The notes under the pieces are model-generated. The model worked only from the letters and a program-made list of their open reading frames with translations, was not told the DNA's origin and made no database searches. A program made the translations under genes and the position numbers. Source: an uncultured Pseudohongiella sp. (lineage in GTDB: Bacteria; Pseudomonadota; Gammaproteobacteria; Pseudomonadales; Pseudohongiellaceae). Taken from it: 64,000 nucleotides of DNA. Numbering within the stretch: position 1 is the first letter of the stretch; the number at the start of each line of letters is the position of its first letter. Positions 25,034-34,396 of this stretch are shown piece after piece. The stretch covers positions 664,438-728,437 of the forward strand of contig OX638341.1 in the NCBI GenBank assembly GCA_951812965.1. Direction: 5' to 3'.

Positions 25034-26251
25034 TCAGGTTAACGCCGGGATAGGGTCGAAGCGGCCCTTGAGGACTGATTCCGAGGCGCCAGGTTGCATC
25101 CAGTGGTCTATGGCCGTGGCGTAGACCTGGCGGAAGTCGACGGTGTGTTGCAGGTTGTCGCCGTCTACCAGGTTGGTGAGGCTCGGCGGCGTTCCGTAGT
25201 GGCCCGCGGTGACCGGTTTTCCGGCCAGGAACATCACATTGGCCGAGCCGTGGTCCGTGCCGAGGTTGGCGTTTTCCGGCACGCGGCGGCCGAACTCCGA
25301 ATAGACCAGCACCAGTACGCGGTGAGCCTGACCGATGCGTTCGAGGTCGCGGATGAAGCCGTTGATCGAGTCCGCTGTGTAGGCAAGGATGCGCTGATGC
25401 AGATTGGCCTGTTGCACGTGCGTGTCGAACGCGTTATTGCGATAGGACACGTGATAAATGCGCGCGGGCAGCCCAGCTTCGATGCAGGCCGCTACCTTGG
25501 GCAAGTCCATGCCGTTGAGGCCGTAGTCGACCGGTGTGCTGTAGCTTGACCAGGCATCGCGGATCTGGGCCGATGCGGTCAATGCGCTGCGCGCCACGTC
25601 GTTGAGGAAAGCGCGGCTTGAATTGCCGGCGGATTCGTCCACGCGTTGCATTAGCGGTTCCTGCGTGAGAAAGGCGCGGCGCTGGAAACGGTTGGGGTCG
25701 TCGAACACCACCGGCGTATGCAGCCGGCTTTTCACGGCGAGCGACTGGGCCGAGGCAATATTGATCAGCACATCGGTGCCCGAAGCGCCGTCGAGGGCGT
25801 CGGCGAGCCGGCCGAGCCAGCCGAATTCGTCGCCGCGATTGGGCGCGGCCGTATGCCAATACGCCATCGAGGTGAAATGCGAATAGGAAGGCTGTTCATA
25901 GCCGCAGCCGTGAACGATGGCGAAGTCGCCGGAATTCCACAGCCTTTCAAAGCCCAGCAAGCCGGGATTGAGGCCGAAATGGTCGTCGAGTTTGCGCACT
26001 TCGTCGGGCTTGATGCCGATAGTCGGGCGATGCCGGTAATAGGCGTCGTCACCATGCGGCACAATCGTGTTCAGGCCGTCATTGCCGCCGGAAAGTTCCA
26101 CGCTGACCAGAATGGGCTGCTCCCGATCGGCCTGGGCCCAGGCGCGAGGGCTGAACAATGGCGCGGCGGCCAGGGCGCTGACGGTGGTCAAGCCGCCGGC
26201 CAACAGGCTGCGTCTGCTGATCCCCTTGCCGGGGGCGGGCTTCCTGACCAT
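25034..26251 (-). CDS. DUF1501 family protein, Tat-exported
   Basis: About 405 aa. The N-terminus has a twin-arginine signal (ISRRSLLAGG) and AWA| cleavage, so the protein folds before export. DUF1501 blocks: VSVELSGGNDGLNTIVPHGD, YRHRPTIGI, IVHGCGYEQPSYSHF, FDTHVQQ, and LVYSEFGRRVPENANLGTDHG, which resembles the metal-binding C-terminal segment of the alkaline-phosphatase superfamily. ATG 26251 has a perfect GGAGG. It lies 26 bp after the DUF1800 gene. DUF1800/DUF1501 pairs are widely conserved; their role is unproven. Confidence 0.88.
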   Translation of the reverse strand: MVRKPAPGKGISRRSLLAGGLTTVSALAAAPLFSPRAWAQADREQPILVSVELSGGNDGLNTIVPHGDDAYYRHRPTIGIKPDEVRKLDDHFGLNPGLLGFERLWNSGDFAIVHGCGYEQPSYSHFTSMAYWHTAAPNRGDEFGWLGRLADALDGASGTDVLINIASAQSLAVKSRLHTPVVFDDPNRFQRRAFLTQEPLMQRVDESAGNSSRAFLNDVARSALTASAQIRDAWSSYSTPVDYGLNGMDLPKVAACIEAGLPARIYHVSYRNNAFDTHVQQANLHQRILAYTADSINGFIRDLERIGQAHRVLVLVYSEFGRRVPENANLGTDHGSANVMFLAGKPVTAGHYGTPPSLTNLVDGDNLQHTVDFRQVYATAIDHWMQPGASESVLKGRFDPIPALT

Positions 26252-26277
26252 GGTTTTTCCTCCGAATATTTTCGTAT

Positions 26278-28089
26278 TCAATTCAGTTGATATTCCGGGC
26301 GGCTGAGCAGCACATGCAACAGCCCCCGCAGGTATTCTTCCATATAGCTGGTGGCGGACGGGATATCCCTGGTGCCCAGTTCGGCTTCGAGATAATCGGC
26401 CATGGCCAGCATGGTGGCCGTCTCCGGCGGCACCGTGAAAAAGCGCTGGGTAAGATGAGCCACCACTTCCTCCGGAGTTTCCAGGCCGGCTTCGGCGACC
26501 ATGGCGGTCAGGTCGAGCCGCGCCATATCCCGCGGTATGGGTTTTACCCGCTCCACCGCCATCTGCCAGCCGCGATAACTGCCGTAACGGGTATTGAAAG
26601 CCTCGTCGGCGTCCGCGAGCAGATTGGAAGCGGCCATCTCGTTCATGTCGGCGCTTTCTTCGGCGACCACCGGCGGCAGGGTCGCGGACGAGATGTCCAT
26701 CCCGCGCCGCAGTTTTTCATGAACGCCAAGGATGCCTTCGCCGCCATAGCCGGGATGGCGGTCCGGCGGCAGGAAGGCGATGTCGGGAAAGACCACGTCA
26801 AGCACGAAATTCCCGCGTTCGAACAACAGGCTCGGGGTAATCCAGGCGCGTCCTTCGCTCCAGCCGGCTACCGTCGGCGGATGCATCAATCGCTGACCGA
26901 GGGAGCCGGTGACCCGATTGAAATCCGGCGTGCCCGGAATGCTATCCAGCCCGAGCAGGCGATAAGTGGAGACCACGTATTCCGCCGACCCCTTGATGCG
27001 GTTGCCGATCACCTCGGGCCGATAGAAGTCCCGCGACAGGAACAAATGCTCCATGTAGGCCGCGATGTCGTAATTCGAGTCCATAAGCCAGGCGCCGAGT
27101 TGCTGCGCCGAGGCATCGTCGAGCTCTTCGCTGACGAAATAGTTGTAGATCTTGCGGGCGATGAATTCCGCCGTGGCGTCCTGTTCGAGAATGATGTCGA
27201 TGACTTCGACGCCGTCGAAATTTCCTTGCCGGCCGAGTACGCGCTTTTCGCCGAAATCGTGATCTTCGGTAACGACCTTGAATTCGAGACCCTCATAATT
27301 CCAGCCGGTGAACGCCCGGGCCGCCTCGCGCACATCGGCCTCGCCGTAGTGCCCGACGCCCATGGTGAACAATTCCATGATCTCTCGGGCGAAGTTCTCG
27401 TTCGGCGAAGCCTTGGTGTTTACTCCTGCATCGAGAAAATTGAGCATGGCCGGGTCCTGGGCGACGCCGATCAGCAAACTGCGAAAATCACCCAGCCCCT
27501 TGTCCTGAAACAGGTTGAGCTGCTTAAGCATCTTGCGGTAGTCGCGCACCTTGTTCTCGTTGGTGGCGAAATGCCCGTGCCAGAACAGCGCAATCTTTTC
27601 TTCCAGCGGGCGCGGGCTGTTGAGCATTCGCTCGGCCCACCAGTAGGTTACGCGGTCGGTTTCCAGGCGGCTGGCCCGGAGCCAGTAAAAGAACTTGTTC
27701 ACGACCGGCTGAATGGGACGGTCGCCGCCGGGCTTGACCTCAACGCCAAGCGCATGACCCTGGCGGCGCGCCAGCTCGGTCGTCGCCGGGCGGCTGGGTG
27801 GAAACGGGTCGAGTCCTTCGTCGAATATTCCCGAGTGATCGAACCCAGGCAAATCCGCCTCCGGCGCTCCCTCGAAGTAAACGAGCCGGCGCACTGCCTC
27901 CCGCGGCGTCATCGCGGTGAACTCCGCGATTTCCTCCGGCCGGGCGCCGAATCCGGCGCGCTCAAGCAGATGCCGGGCCTTGGCTTCGTTCCATTCGATG
28001 GGGCTGATGGGTTCGAAATCGCCGTTGGCCGCCAGCGGCAACAAGGCGACAAGAGAGACTGCACAGAACCGGAACAGTAATCGGCGCAT
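26278..28089 (-). CDS. DUF1800 family protein, exported
   Basis: About 603 aa with a signal peptide (MRRLLFRFCAVSLVALLPL). DUF1800 features are clear: WNEAKARHLLERAGFGARPEE at the mature N-terminus, a KIALFWHGHFATNENKV motif, NENFAREIMELFTMGVGHY and ARAFTGWNYEG, and near the end HLTQRFFTVPP. It is the first gene of a DUF1800-DUF1501 operon. ATG 28089 is preferred over a far upstream frame that has no signal peptide. The family is linked by context to exported or cell-surface processes, but no biochemical role is established. Confidence 0.88.
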   Translation of the reverse strand: MRRLLFRFCAVSLVALLPLAANGDFEPISPIEWNEAKARHLLERAGFGARPEEIAEFTAMTPREAVRRLVYFEGAPEADLPGFDHSGIFDEGLDPFPPSRPATTELARRQGHALGVEVKPGGDRPIQPVVNKFFYWLRASRLETDRVTYWWAERMLNSPRPLEEKIALFWHGHFATNENKVRDYRKMLKQLNLFQDKGLGDFRSLLIGVAQDPAMLNFLDAGVNTKASPNENFAREIMELFTMGVGHYGEADVREAARAFTGWNYEGLEFKVVTEDHDFGEKRVLGRQGNFDGVEVIDIILEQDATAEFIARKIYNYFVSEELDDASAQQLGAWLMDSNYDIAAYMEHLFLSRDFYRPEVIGNRIKGSAEYVVSTYRLLGLDSIPGTPDFNRVTGSLGQRLMHPPTVAGWSEGRAWITPSLLFERGNFVLDVVFPDIAFLPPDRHPGYGGEGILGVHEKLRRGMDISSATLPPVVAEESADMNEMAASNLLADADEAFNTRYGSYRGWQMAVERVKPIPRDMARLDLTAMVAEAGLETPEEVVAHLTQRFFTVPPETATMLAMADYLEAELGTRDIPSATSYMEEYLRGLLHVLLSRPEYQLN

Positions 28090-28199
28090 GGTCTTTTCTG
28101 TATTTGCTTGGATTGAACGCCGAATATAGCCACAGGCAGCGGCGAGTGTCCAGACTTCCTGATTCCCGGATAAGGATCTGAAAAACAAGAAGTTGATAA

Positions 28200-28747
28200 A
28201 ACAAGCAACTACTTGTTGTAACTGAGCAAATCAGAACTTCCCTCATCGGGCTGTCCGTGGCTATGCTGGGGAGCGCCCTGGGCACTGATCTACTCAATGA
28301 GTGGGTCAATGCAATCAACGACGGCATGACCCTTGAAGACATTGCGAATCACATCGCGGCTTCCGACGACTTCACAACGACATACCCGACTTTTCTGACC
28401 AACGAGGAATTCGCTACATCTTTCCTCGAAAACCTGATGAGCGGCGAAGAAGTGTCTGCGGCCCTCGTGTCTGCGGCTGTCGGCATCGTAACCGGCCTGC
28501 TGAACGACGGCATGACCCGCGGCGCGATCGCGACCAGCATCGGCGCCGAGGCGCGGTCGACATCAGCGCTGGCGATGGATCGATCGTACATATCGGTTCC
28601 GACGGCCACACCGACTCGGTAACCGTGGATGGCGGCAAGAGCATCAGGATCGATAACGGCAGGTCGAAAACGCCGAAAACTCTAGTTTTGAACTGTCTCA
28701 TTGACGGGGAAGCTTACGGTTCCGAAAAACCGACCCCTTGTGCATGA
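28200..28747 (+). pseudogene. frameshifted remnant of a surface/RTX-like protein gene
   Basis: The first frame (open from 28200 after a stop at 28197, no plausible ATG, first GTG at 28257) encodes LNEWVNAINDGMTLEDIANH and FTTTYPTFLTNEEFATSFLE. This helical pattern recurs in marine proteins of the DUF4214/RTX adhesin kind. It ends at 28622. A second frame, readable from about 28550 to a stop at 28747, continues with GAVDISAGDGSIVHIGSDGH and VTVDGGKSIRIDNG, a beta-roll-like stretch. The join is near 28548. The lack of a start plus a frame change points to a decayed gene, although a sequencing error at the join is possible. Confidence 0.55.
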
Positions 28748-28912
28748 TCCTGCCCACGATTGCTATATACCAAAAGTAAATGCCAGCAAGTGCAACTTGT
28801 AAGTTCCTCACATGGGTAGAAGGGCGGTATCCATTAAGGAGTCTGTCTTCGATGCTGTCCAGCCTGGTTTCCGGATGCGCCTAGAAAACGGGAAAATCCT
28901 TACCGCGCCTAA

Positions 28913-29332
28913 TCACGGAAAGATCATGGGCGCGGCTCCCGCGTCCGTGCCGAAAAATTGAAACGTCGTGAACAGCAATGCCGCTGTAGCGATGATAAAG
29001 CCGCACATGTAGACGAGCCCCCATGCCTGCGACTTGCCGAGTGCCGCGATACTCAATTTCAGCTCGTTAATACTTGCATCGGCCCTCTCGAACCTCTCGT
29101 TGACTTTGTCAAATTTCTCATCGACTGTTCCGAAACGCTCGTCGAGTTTGCGATCGAGTTTGCGCTCTAACTCGTTGAAGCTCCGGTCAAGTTCGACCTT
29201 CAGAAATTCTTTTGTCACCAGATCATTCATGGCGTCGTTTACGATCTCGACTAGAGCCTCGGCTTGCGGCCCGGGCATGCCCGATTTCTCCAGTTTCCGG
29301 CTTGTGGTCAGAGTGTCAAGTTTTGCGTCAAT
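28913..29332 (-). CDS. coiled-coil membrane protein (DUF1640-like), possible ATT start
   Basis: From the proposed ATT start the product has 139 aa. LDTLTTSRKLEKSGMPGPQ and AEALVEIVNDAMNDLVTKEF match the start of DUF1640/CCDC90-type proteins. A heptad coiled coil follows (about 50-105: ELERKLDRKLDERF) and then one C-terminal membrane helix (YMCGFIIATAALLFTTF). The open frame extends to 29605, but its first 91 codons look non-coding. GAGGGA lies 5 nt before an ATT that begins exactly at the family start; the next Met is far inside the domain. The gene may have a rare start or a mutated ATG. Confidence 0.5.
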   Translation of the reverse strand: MDAKLDTLTTSRKLEKSGMPGPQAEALVEIVNDAMNDLVTKEFLKVELDRSFNELERKLDRKLDERFGTVDEKFDKVNERFERADASINELKLSIAALGKSQAWGLVYMCGFIIATAALLFTTFQFFGTDAGAAPMIFP

Positions 29333-29616
29333 TTTCTTCCCTCGAATAGTGTGACTGACGAATGGAGCGGCCAACCGATTCACCGCTCCCAAATTCCCGA
29401 AATTGAATATAGTCGCACTCCGCTGAAACGCCTCGTTTCCAGGGAAAATTTCCTGGTGCTGATGGAAGTGATGATGGGACACCCACTCGAATTCTCCGGT
29501 CCCGCTGCTAATTTCATTCAATTCAGGGCAATACGGACACTCCTGTACTACAAGTAAAGGGGAAGAGCGATTCAGGCCTTTGCCCCTGTAGGTCTGGGCG
29601 GCCAATTCGGTTCGAT

Positions 29617-29802
29617 ATGGGAACTATGGAGAAATCCATCCGGTCCGATATGAAATCGATGGAGAAATCAATTCGGTCCGATATGGGAACGAAAGTCGAT
29701 TTGGCCAAAATGGAAGGCAGGCTGTTCTGGCGACTGTCGGCAATGATGATTGCGGTGTCGGGCGTCGTTCTCTCGATCCTGCGTTTGTTCCCTCCCGCGT
29801 GA
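29617..29802 (+). CDS. small coiled-coil/TM protein, probably the C-terminal remnant of a DUF1640-like gene
   Basis: 61 aa: a short internal repeat (MEKSIRSDM twice, with a third IRFDM just before the ATG), then DLAKMEGRLFWRLSAMMIAV and a membrane helix. This is the usual ending of DUF1640-type proteins. The frame stays open upstream of the ATG and the repeat continues there, and no SD is visible. It therefore looks like a truncated gene rather than a complete small protein. Confidence 0.4.
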   Translation: MGTMEKSIRSDMKSMEKSIRSDMGTKVDLAKMEGRLFWRLSAMMIAVSGVVLSILRLFPPA

Positions 29803-29886
29803 TTGCACCGCACAAGCGTACATTTCGAACCGGGCGCCCCGGTAATTCGGTATACTGCCGCATTAATTTTCTTACAGAGAATTGTC

Positions 29887-31995
29887 ATGACGTTCCCGAC
29901 CCTTCTTGACTTGCGCGGCGGCGCGTTGCCGCTGCTTGTATCTTCATTGCTGCTGGCCGCCTGTGGCGCGGAAGAGACCGCCCCGGAGGCCAGCGACGCG
30001 GCGCCGGCGGGATCCGCTGCCGCCCCCGCGCCCGAACTCGGCGCATTCGGCATCGACCTGAGCAACCAGGACACTTCGGTGCGCCCCGGCAACGATTTCT
30101 TCCGCTATGCCAACGGCCTCTGGCTCGACAGTTTCGAATTGCCGGCCGACCGTAGCGACTACGGCTCGTTCTCGGTATTGTCCGACCGTTCCGACGAACG
30201 CGTGCGCACGATCATCGAAGACCTCGCGGACATGGAGCCCGCCGCGGGCTCGATCGAGCAGAAGATCAACGATTACTTCCAGAGCTACATGGACACGGAC
30301 CGGCTGAACGAGTTGGGTATCAGCCCCTTGCAGTCGGGCCTGGCCGCGGTCGATTCGATCACGGACATGGAGCAACTCATCGGCGCTTTTGGCCGCGCCC
30401 AGCTTGAAAACACCGCGAGCCCCTTCGCCTTCTTCGTCGCCGCTGACCGCAGCGACCCGGACCGGCACCAGCTCGTACTGTCCGTGATGCCGCTGAGTCT
30501 GCCGGACCGCGACTACTACCTCGTCGATACCGAGGAATACCAGCGTGTGCGCGAGGAATTCACTGCTCATATCGCCCGCATTCTCGATTTCGCCGAAATT
30601 CCCGACTCCGCCGCCAGGGCCGAATCGATTCTCGCCCTGGAAACCGCGATCGCCGAGCACCAGTGGCCGCGAGCCCAGCGCCGGGACCGCGATCTGACTT
30701 ACAACCCGATGTCCTGGGATGAGTTTGTCGCCGAGTATCCCGGTTTCGACTGGGGGGCGTATTTCGCGGCGGCCGGTATCGAAGGGCTCGAAGACTTGAA
30801 CGTGAACTATCCGAGCGCGATGGCGCCGGTCATCGCCCTGGTGAACGAAGTTCCGCTCGAGGACTGGAAGAGTTACATGAGTTATCGGCTCATCAACGAC
30901 AGCGCGGGCGTGCTGTCCGAAGAGATTGACCAGGAGTCCTTCCATTTCTATTCGACTGTGTTGCGCGGCGTGCCCGAACAGCGCGAGCGCTGGGAGCGCG
31001 GCGTGGCGCGGGTCGGCTCGCGGGGCAGCCTCGGCGAAGCCGTCGGGCAGATTTACGCGCAGCGGCATTTTCCCGAAGCGGCCAAGTTGCAGATGCAGGA
31101 TCTGGTGGAAAACCTGCGCGCTGCCTTGCGCCAGAGCATTGAGCAGAACGACTGGATGGGCCCGCTAACCAAGGAAGAGGCTTATCTCAAGCTGGAGTCC
31201 TTCCGGCCAAAGATCGCCTACCCCGACGTGTGGGAAGACGTTTCCGCCATCGAGATCACGCGCGACTCACTGTTCGGGAACACGCGCAATGTACGCGAAT
31301 TCCGTTACCAGGAGGAAATTGAGCGCATCGGCCAGCCCACCGATCGCGAGGAATGGGGCATGACGCCACAGACGGTGAACGCCTACTACAGATCCTCGTT
31401 CAACGAGATCGTGTTCCCCGCGGGCATCCTGCAGCCGCCATTCTTCGACCCGGCCGCCGATCCGGCGGTGAACTACGGCGGCATCGGCGCCGTCATCGGC
31501 CATGAAATGGGCCACGGATTCGACGATCAGGGTTCCAAATCCGACTGGGCCGGCATTCAGCGGAACTGGTGGACCGACGAGGACCGCGCCAATTTCGAAG
31601 GCCAGGCCACGGTTATCGCCGATCAATACGCTGCATTCGAACCCGTGCCGGGTTATTTCGTCGACGGCAGATTCACCCTTGGTGAGAACATCGGCGATGT
31701 CGGCGGCGTGTCGCTGGCCTATCGCGCCTATCGCATGTCGCTCGGCGGCGAGGAGGCACCGGTAATCGACGGCCTCACCGGAGACCAGCGCTTCTTTCTC
31801 GCCTGGGCCCAGGTCTGGCAGCGCAAGTATCGTGATGACGCCCTGATTCAGCGGCTGACCTCGGACCCGCATTCGCCGGCCGAGTTTCGCGTCAACGGCG
31901 TGGTGCGCAATTTCGACGCCTGGTACGAAGCTTTCGACGTGCAGCCGGAAGACGATTTGTATCTGCCGCCGGAAGACCGCGTGACGATCTGGTAG
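29887..31995 (+). CDS. M13 family metallopeptidase (neprilysin/PepO-like) lipoprotein
   Basis: About 702 aa. A lipobox (LLAAC, Cys about 23) anchors it to a membrane. The M13 zinc site is intact: HEMGH with His539, Glu540 and His543, and the third ligand Glu600 in GENIGDVGG with Asp604. RPGNDFFRYANGLWLD is the typical N-terminal block and the protein ends in the family TIW. The peptidase cleaves oligopeptides in the periplasm. ATG 29887 gives the lipoprotein signal directly. A TATACT box lies at 29851-29856. The next gene starts 9 nt after the stop, beginning a four-gene operon. Confidence 0.93.
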   Translation: MTFPTLLDLRGGALPLLVSSLLLAACGAEETAPEASDAAPAGSAAAPAPELGAFGIDLSNQDTSVRPGNDFFRYANGLWLDSFELPADRSDYGSFSVLSDRSDERVRTIIEDLADMEPAAGSIEQKINDYFQSYMDTDRLNELGISPLQSGLAAVDSITDMEQLIGAFGRAQLENTASPFAFFVAADRSDPDRHQLVLSVMPLSLPDRDYYLVDTEEYQRVREEFTAHIARILDFAEIPDSAARAESILALETAIAEHQWPRAQRRDRDLTYNPMSWDEFVAEYPGFDWGAYFAAAGIEGLEDLNVNYPSAMAPVIALVNEVPLEDWKSYMSYRLINDSAGVLSEEIDQESFHFYSTVLRGVPEQRERWERGVARVGSRGSLGEAVGQIYAQRHFPEAAKLQMQDLVENLRAALRQSIEQNDWMGPLTKEEAYLKLESFRPKIAYPDVWEDVSAIEITRDSLFGNTRNVREFRYQEEIERIGQPTDREEWGMTPQTVNAYYRSSFNEIVFPAGILQPPFFDPAADPAVNYGGIGAVIGHEMGHGFDDQGSKSDWAGIQRNWWTDEDRANFEGQATVIADQYAAFEPVPGYFVDGRFTLGENIGDVGGVSLAYRAYRMSLGGEEAPVIDGLTGDQRFFLAWAQVWQRKYRDDALIQRLTSDPHSPAEFRVNGVVRNFDAWYEAFDVQPEDDLYLPPEDRVTIW

Positions 31996-32004
31996 GCGGC
32001 GGTC

Positions 32005-33597
32005 ATGAACTTGTTCAATCGTCTCGTCGCGCTCGCGCTGCTGGCGTTCAGCGGCGCTGCCGCCGCCCAGGACTATGACGTCCTCATTCGCGGCGGGCGC
32101 ATCGTCAACGGCAGCGGCAACCCCTGGTTCGAGGCCGACGTCGGCATCCGCGGCGATCGCATCGCCGCCATCGGCGACCGCTCGCAGGCCGCCGCCGCAA
32201 CGGTAATCGACGCATCCGGGCTCGTCGTCGCCCCCGGCTTCATCGACCCGCATACCCATGCCATTCGCGGTATCTTCGATGTGCCCACGGCCGACAGCGC
32301 CCTGCTGCAAGGCGTCACCACCCTGACCGAAGGCAACGACGGTTCCTCCCCCTGGCCCGTCGCCGAGCATTACGGCGAAATCGAGGAATTTGGGATCAGC
32401 CCGAACTGGGCGGTTTTTGTCGGCCAGGGCACGATCCGCTCGATCGTGATCGGCGCCGAGGACCGCGACGCCACCGCGCCCGAACTTGAGCGCATGAAGG
32501 AGATGGTGGCCCAGGCCATGGAAGAAGGGGCGCTGGGTATTTCCACCGGCCTGTTCTACGTGCCCGGCAGTTTCACTTCGACTGAAGAGGTGGTTGAGCT
32601 GTCACGGGTGGCCGCGGAATACAACGGCATTTACATCTCCCATATGCGCGAGGAAGCCTCGCAACTGATCGATTCAGTCAACGAGACGATCCGCATCGGC
32701 GAGGAAGCCGGAATTCCCGTGCAAATGACCCATCACAAGGTCATCGGCGCGCCGAATTGGGGCGCATCAGCCGACAGTTTGCGGCTCGTCGACGAGGCCC
32801 GCGCCCGCGGCGTCGACATTACCATCGATCAATATCCGTATACCGCGTCCCAGACCGGCATCAGCGCGCTGATTCCGCAATGGGCCCAGGAAGGCGGCAA
32901 CGACGCCCTGATCGAGCGGCTCGATAGCGAAGAAACCCGGCAGACGATCAGGAACGAAGTCGTCGAGCGCATTCTGTTCGACCGCGGCGGCGGCGACCCG
33001 GCCAATGTCTTCATCTCGCGCAATAGCTGGGACCCTTCCATGGCCGGCAAGAACCTGGCGCAGTTGACCATCGAAGCAGGCATGGATCCGACGCCCGAAA
33101 ACGCCGCCGATGTAGTTTTCGATATCTTGCGCAATGGCGGCGCCACCGCGGTCTATCACGCCATCGGATCCGATGACGTTGACAGCATAATGCGGCACCC
33201 CGCCACCGCCGTCGGTTCCGACGGCCCCATCGGCATTTTCGGTGAAGGCGCGCCGCATCCGCGGCAATACGGCGCCTTTGCCAGGGTGCTCGGGCATTAT
33301 GTGCGGGAACGCGGCGTGATCACGCTCGAGGAAGCGGTTCGCAAGATGACCAGCATGACCGCCCAGCGCCTGTCGATACACGACCGCGGCCTGCTGGCCG
33401 AGGGATTCTTCGCCGACATCGCGGTGTTCGACGCCGAAGAGATCATCGACCGCGCGACGTTCGAAGACCCGCATCAATACGCCGTGGGCATGAAATACGT
33501 GCTGGTGAACGGAGAAATCGTCGTGTCGGACGGCGATCACACCGGCAGCCGGCCAGGTCGGATTCTGCATGGTCCCGGTTACGCGGGAGAGCGCTGA
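32005..33597 (+). CDS. N-acyl-D-amino-acid deacylase (D-aminoacylase) family amidohydrolase
   Basis: 530 aa with a signal peptide (ending AAA|QD). The metal motif PGFIDPHTH is intact (His83 and His85). EGNDGSS stands where D-aminoacylases carry the ligand Cys, so that residue is missing. YISHMREEA, QMTHHKVIG, the ligand Asp in VGSDGPIG and HYVRERGVITLEEAV follow. The enzyme is expected to release D-amino acids from N-acyl-D-amino acids or D-residue peptides in the periplasm. It is a paralogue of 11883-13559, which lacks the HxH. It is the second gene of the operon after the M13 peptidase. Confidence 0.85.
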   Translation: MNLFNRLVALALLAFSGAAAAQDYDVLIRGGRIVNGSGNPWFEADVGIRGDRIAAIGDRSQAAAATVIDASGLVVAPGFIDPHTHAIRGIFDVPTADSALLQGVTTLTEGNDGSSPWPVAEHYGEIEEFGISPNWAVFVGQGTIRSIVIGAEDRDATAPELERMKEMVAQAMEEGALGISTGLFYVPGSFTSTEEVVELSRVAAEYNGIYISHMREEASQLIDSVNETIRIGEEAGIPVQMTHHKVIGAPNWGASADSLRLVDEARARGVDITIDQYPYTASQTGISALIPQWAQEGGNDALIERLDSEETRQTIRNEVVERILFDRGGGDPANVFISRNSWDPSMAGKNLAQLTIEAGMDPTPENAADVVFDILRNGGATAVYHAIGSDDVDSIMRHPATAVGSDGPIGIFGEGAPHPRQYGAFARVLGHYVRERGVITLEEAVRKMTSMTAQRLSIHDRGLLAEGFFADIAVFDAEEIIDRATFEDPHQYAVGMKYVLVNGEIVVSDGDHTGSRPGRILHGPGYAGER

Positions 33598-33615
33598 CAT
33601 TTCCAGGAAACGGCA

Positions 33616-34383
33616 ATGACGCCGATCATCAGGGCCATCGATCTGGTTAAGCGCTATCCGCTGCCGGACGACAAGTCGCGCACGTTCGCAGCGGTCGACG
33701 GCGTCAGCTTCGAGATTTTCGAGCGTGAGATCTACGGCATTCTCGGGCCCAACGGCGCCGGCAAGACCACTACCCTGGAAATGCTGGAAGGCCTGAACGA
33801 CATCGACGGCGGCTCGGCCTTCGTCGACGGCATCGATGTCGCGAAGGATCCTTACAGCGTCAAGAAGATCATCGGCGTGCAACTGCAGGAAAGCGAGTAT
33901 TTCGACAAGTTGAACCTGATCGAATTGCTGGACCTGTTCGGCGCGCTCTACCGGCGCGACATCGACGCCATGGAATTACTCGGCAAGGTACACCTGACCG
34001 AAAAGGCCAAGGCGCGGCCGGCAAACCTTTCCGGCGGCCAGAAACAGCGCTTTTCCATCGCCTGCGCCCTGGTCAACGCGCCGAAAATTCTGTTTCTCGA
34101 CGAACCTACCACCGGGCTCGACCCCCAGGCCAAGCGCCGCCTGTGGGACCTGGTAACCGAACTCAACGACGCCGGCATGACCATCGTGCTCACGACCCAC
34201 AACATGGAAGAGGCCGAGTTTCTCTGCGGCCGCATCGCCATCATGGACCACGGCAGGCTCGTCGCCGAGGACACCCCGCAAAGCCTGATCATGAAGCACG
34301 CTCCCGAACCGCCGGAAGCGCCGCTGCACGGCAATATCGAAGACGTCTTTCTGGCCCTGACCGGCCACGCCCTGCGGGACTGA
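33616..34383 (+). CDS. ABC transporter ATP-binding protein
   Basis: 255 aa with a full ATPase: Walker A GPNGAGKTT (about 44-52), Q-loop VQLQES, signature LSGGQ (about 138), Walker B ILFLDEP, D-loop GLDPQ and switch His in LTTHNMEEAE. It belongs to the group that pairs with ABC-2 permeases (drug, lipid or polysaccharide export). It lies 18 nt after the D-aminoacylase gene and 13 nt before its permease. The substrate is unknown. It lacks a C39 peptidase domain, so it is not a double-glycine leader exporter. Confidence 0.92.
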   Translation: MTPIIRAIDLVKRYPLPDDKSRTFAAVDGVSFEIFEREIYGILGPNGAGKTTTLEMLEGLNDIDGGSAFVDGIDVAKDPYSVKKIIGVQLQESEYFDKLNLIELLDLFGALYRRDIDAMELLGKVHLTEKAKARPANLSGGQKQRFSIACALVNAPKILFLDEPTTGLDPQAKRRLWDLVTELNDAGMTIVLTTHNMEEAEFLCGRIAIMDHGRLVAEDTPQSLIMKHAPEPPEAPLHGNIEDVFLALTGHALRD

Positions 34384-34396
34384 AGAGGAATCCATC

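Noticed and set aside
20166..28080. Very long antisense open frames (20166-22310, 22566-24584, 26287-28080), and likewise 8158-9615 and 46555-48054
   Set aside because: They lie opposite well-recognised genes, have low-complexity His/Arg/Gly/Gln-rich composition, no family motifs and no SD. They are GC-driven shadows.
28813..28962. 49-aa frame (MGRRAVSIKESVF...FRMRLENGKILTA) faintly like IF-1
   Set aside because: There is no SD, it overlaps the end of the DUF1640-like gene, and the likeness is limited to about 20 residues.
29333..29605. N-terminal 91 codons of the 230-aa frame upstream of the DUF1640-like domain
   Set aside because: The composition is His/Gln/Ser-rich without conserved motifs, and the family start and SD lie at 29332.
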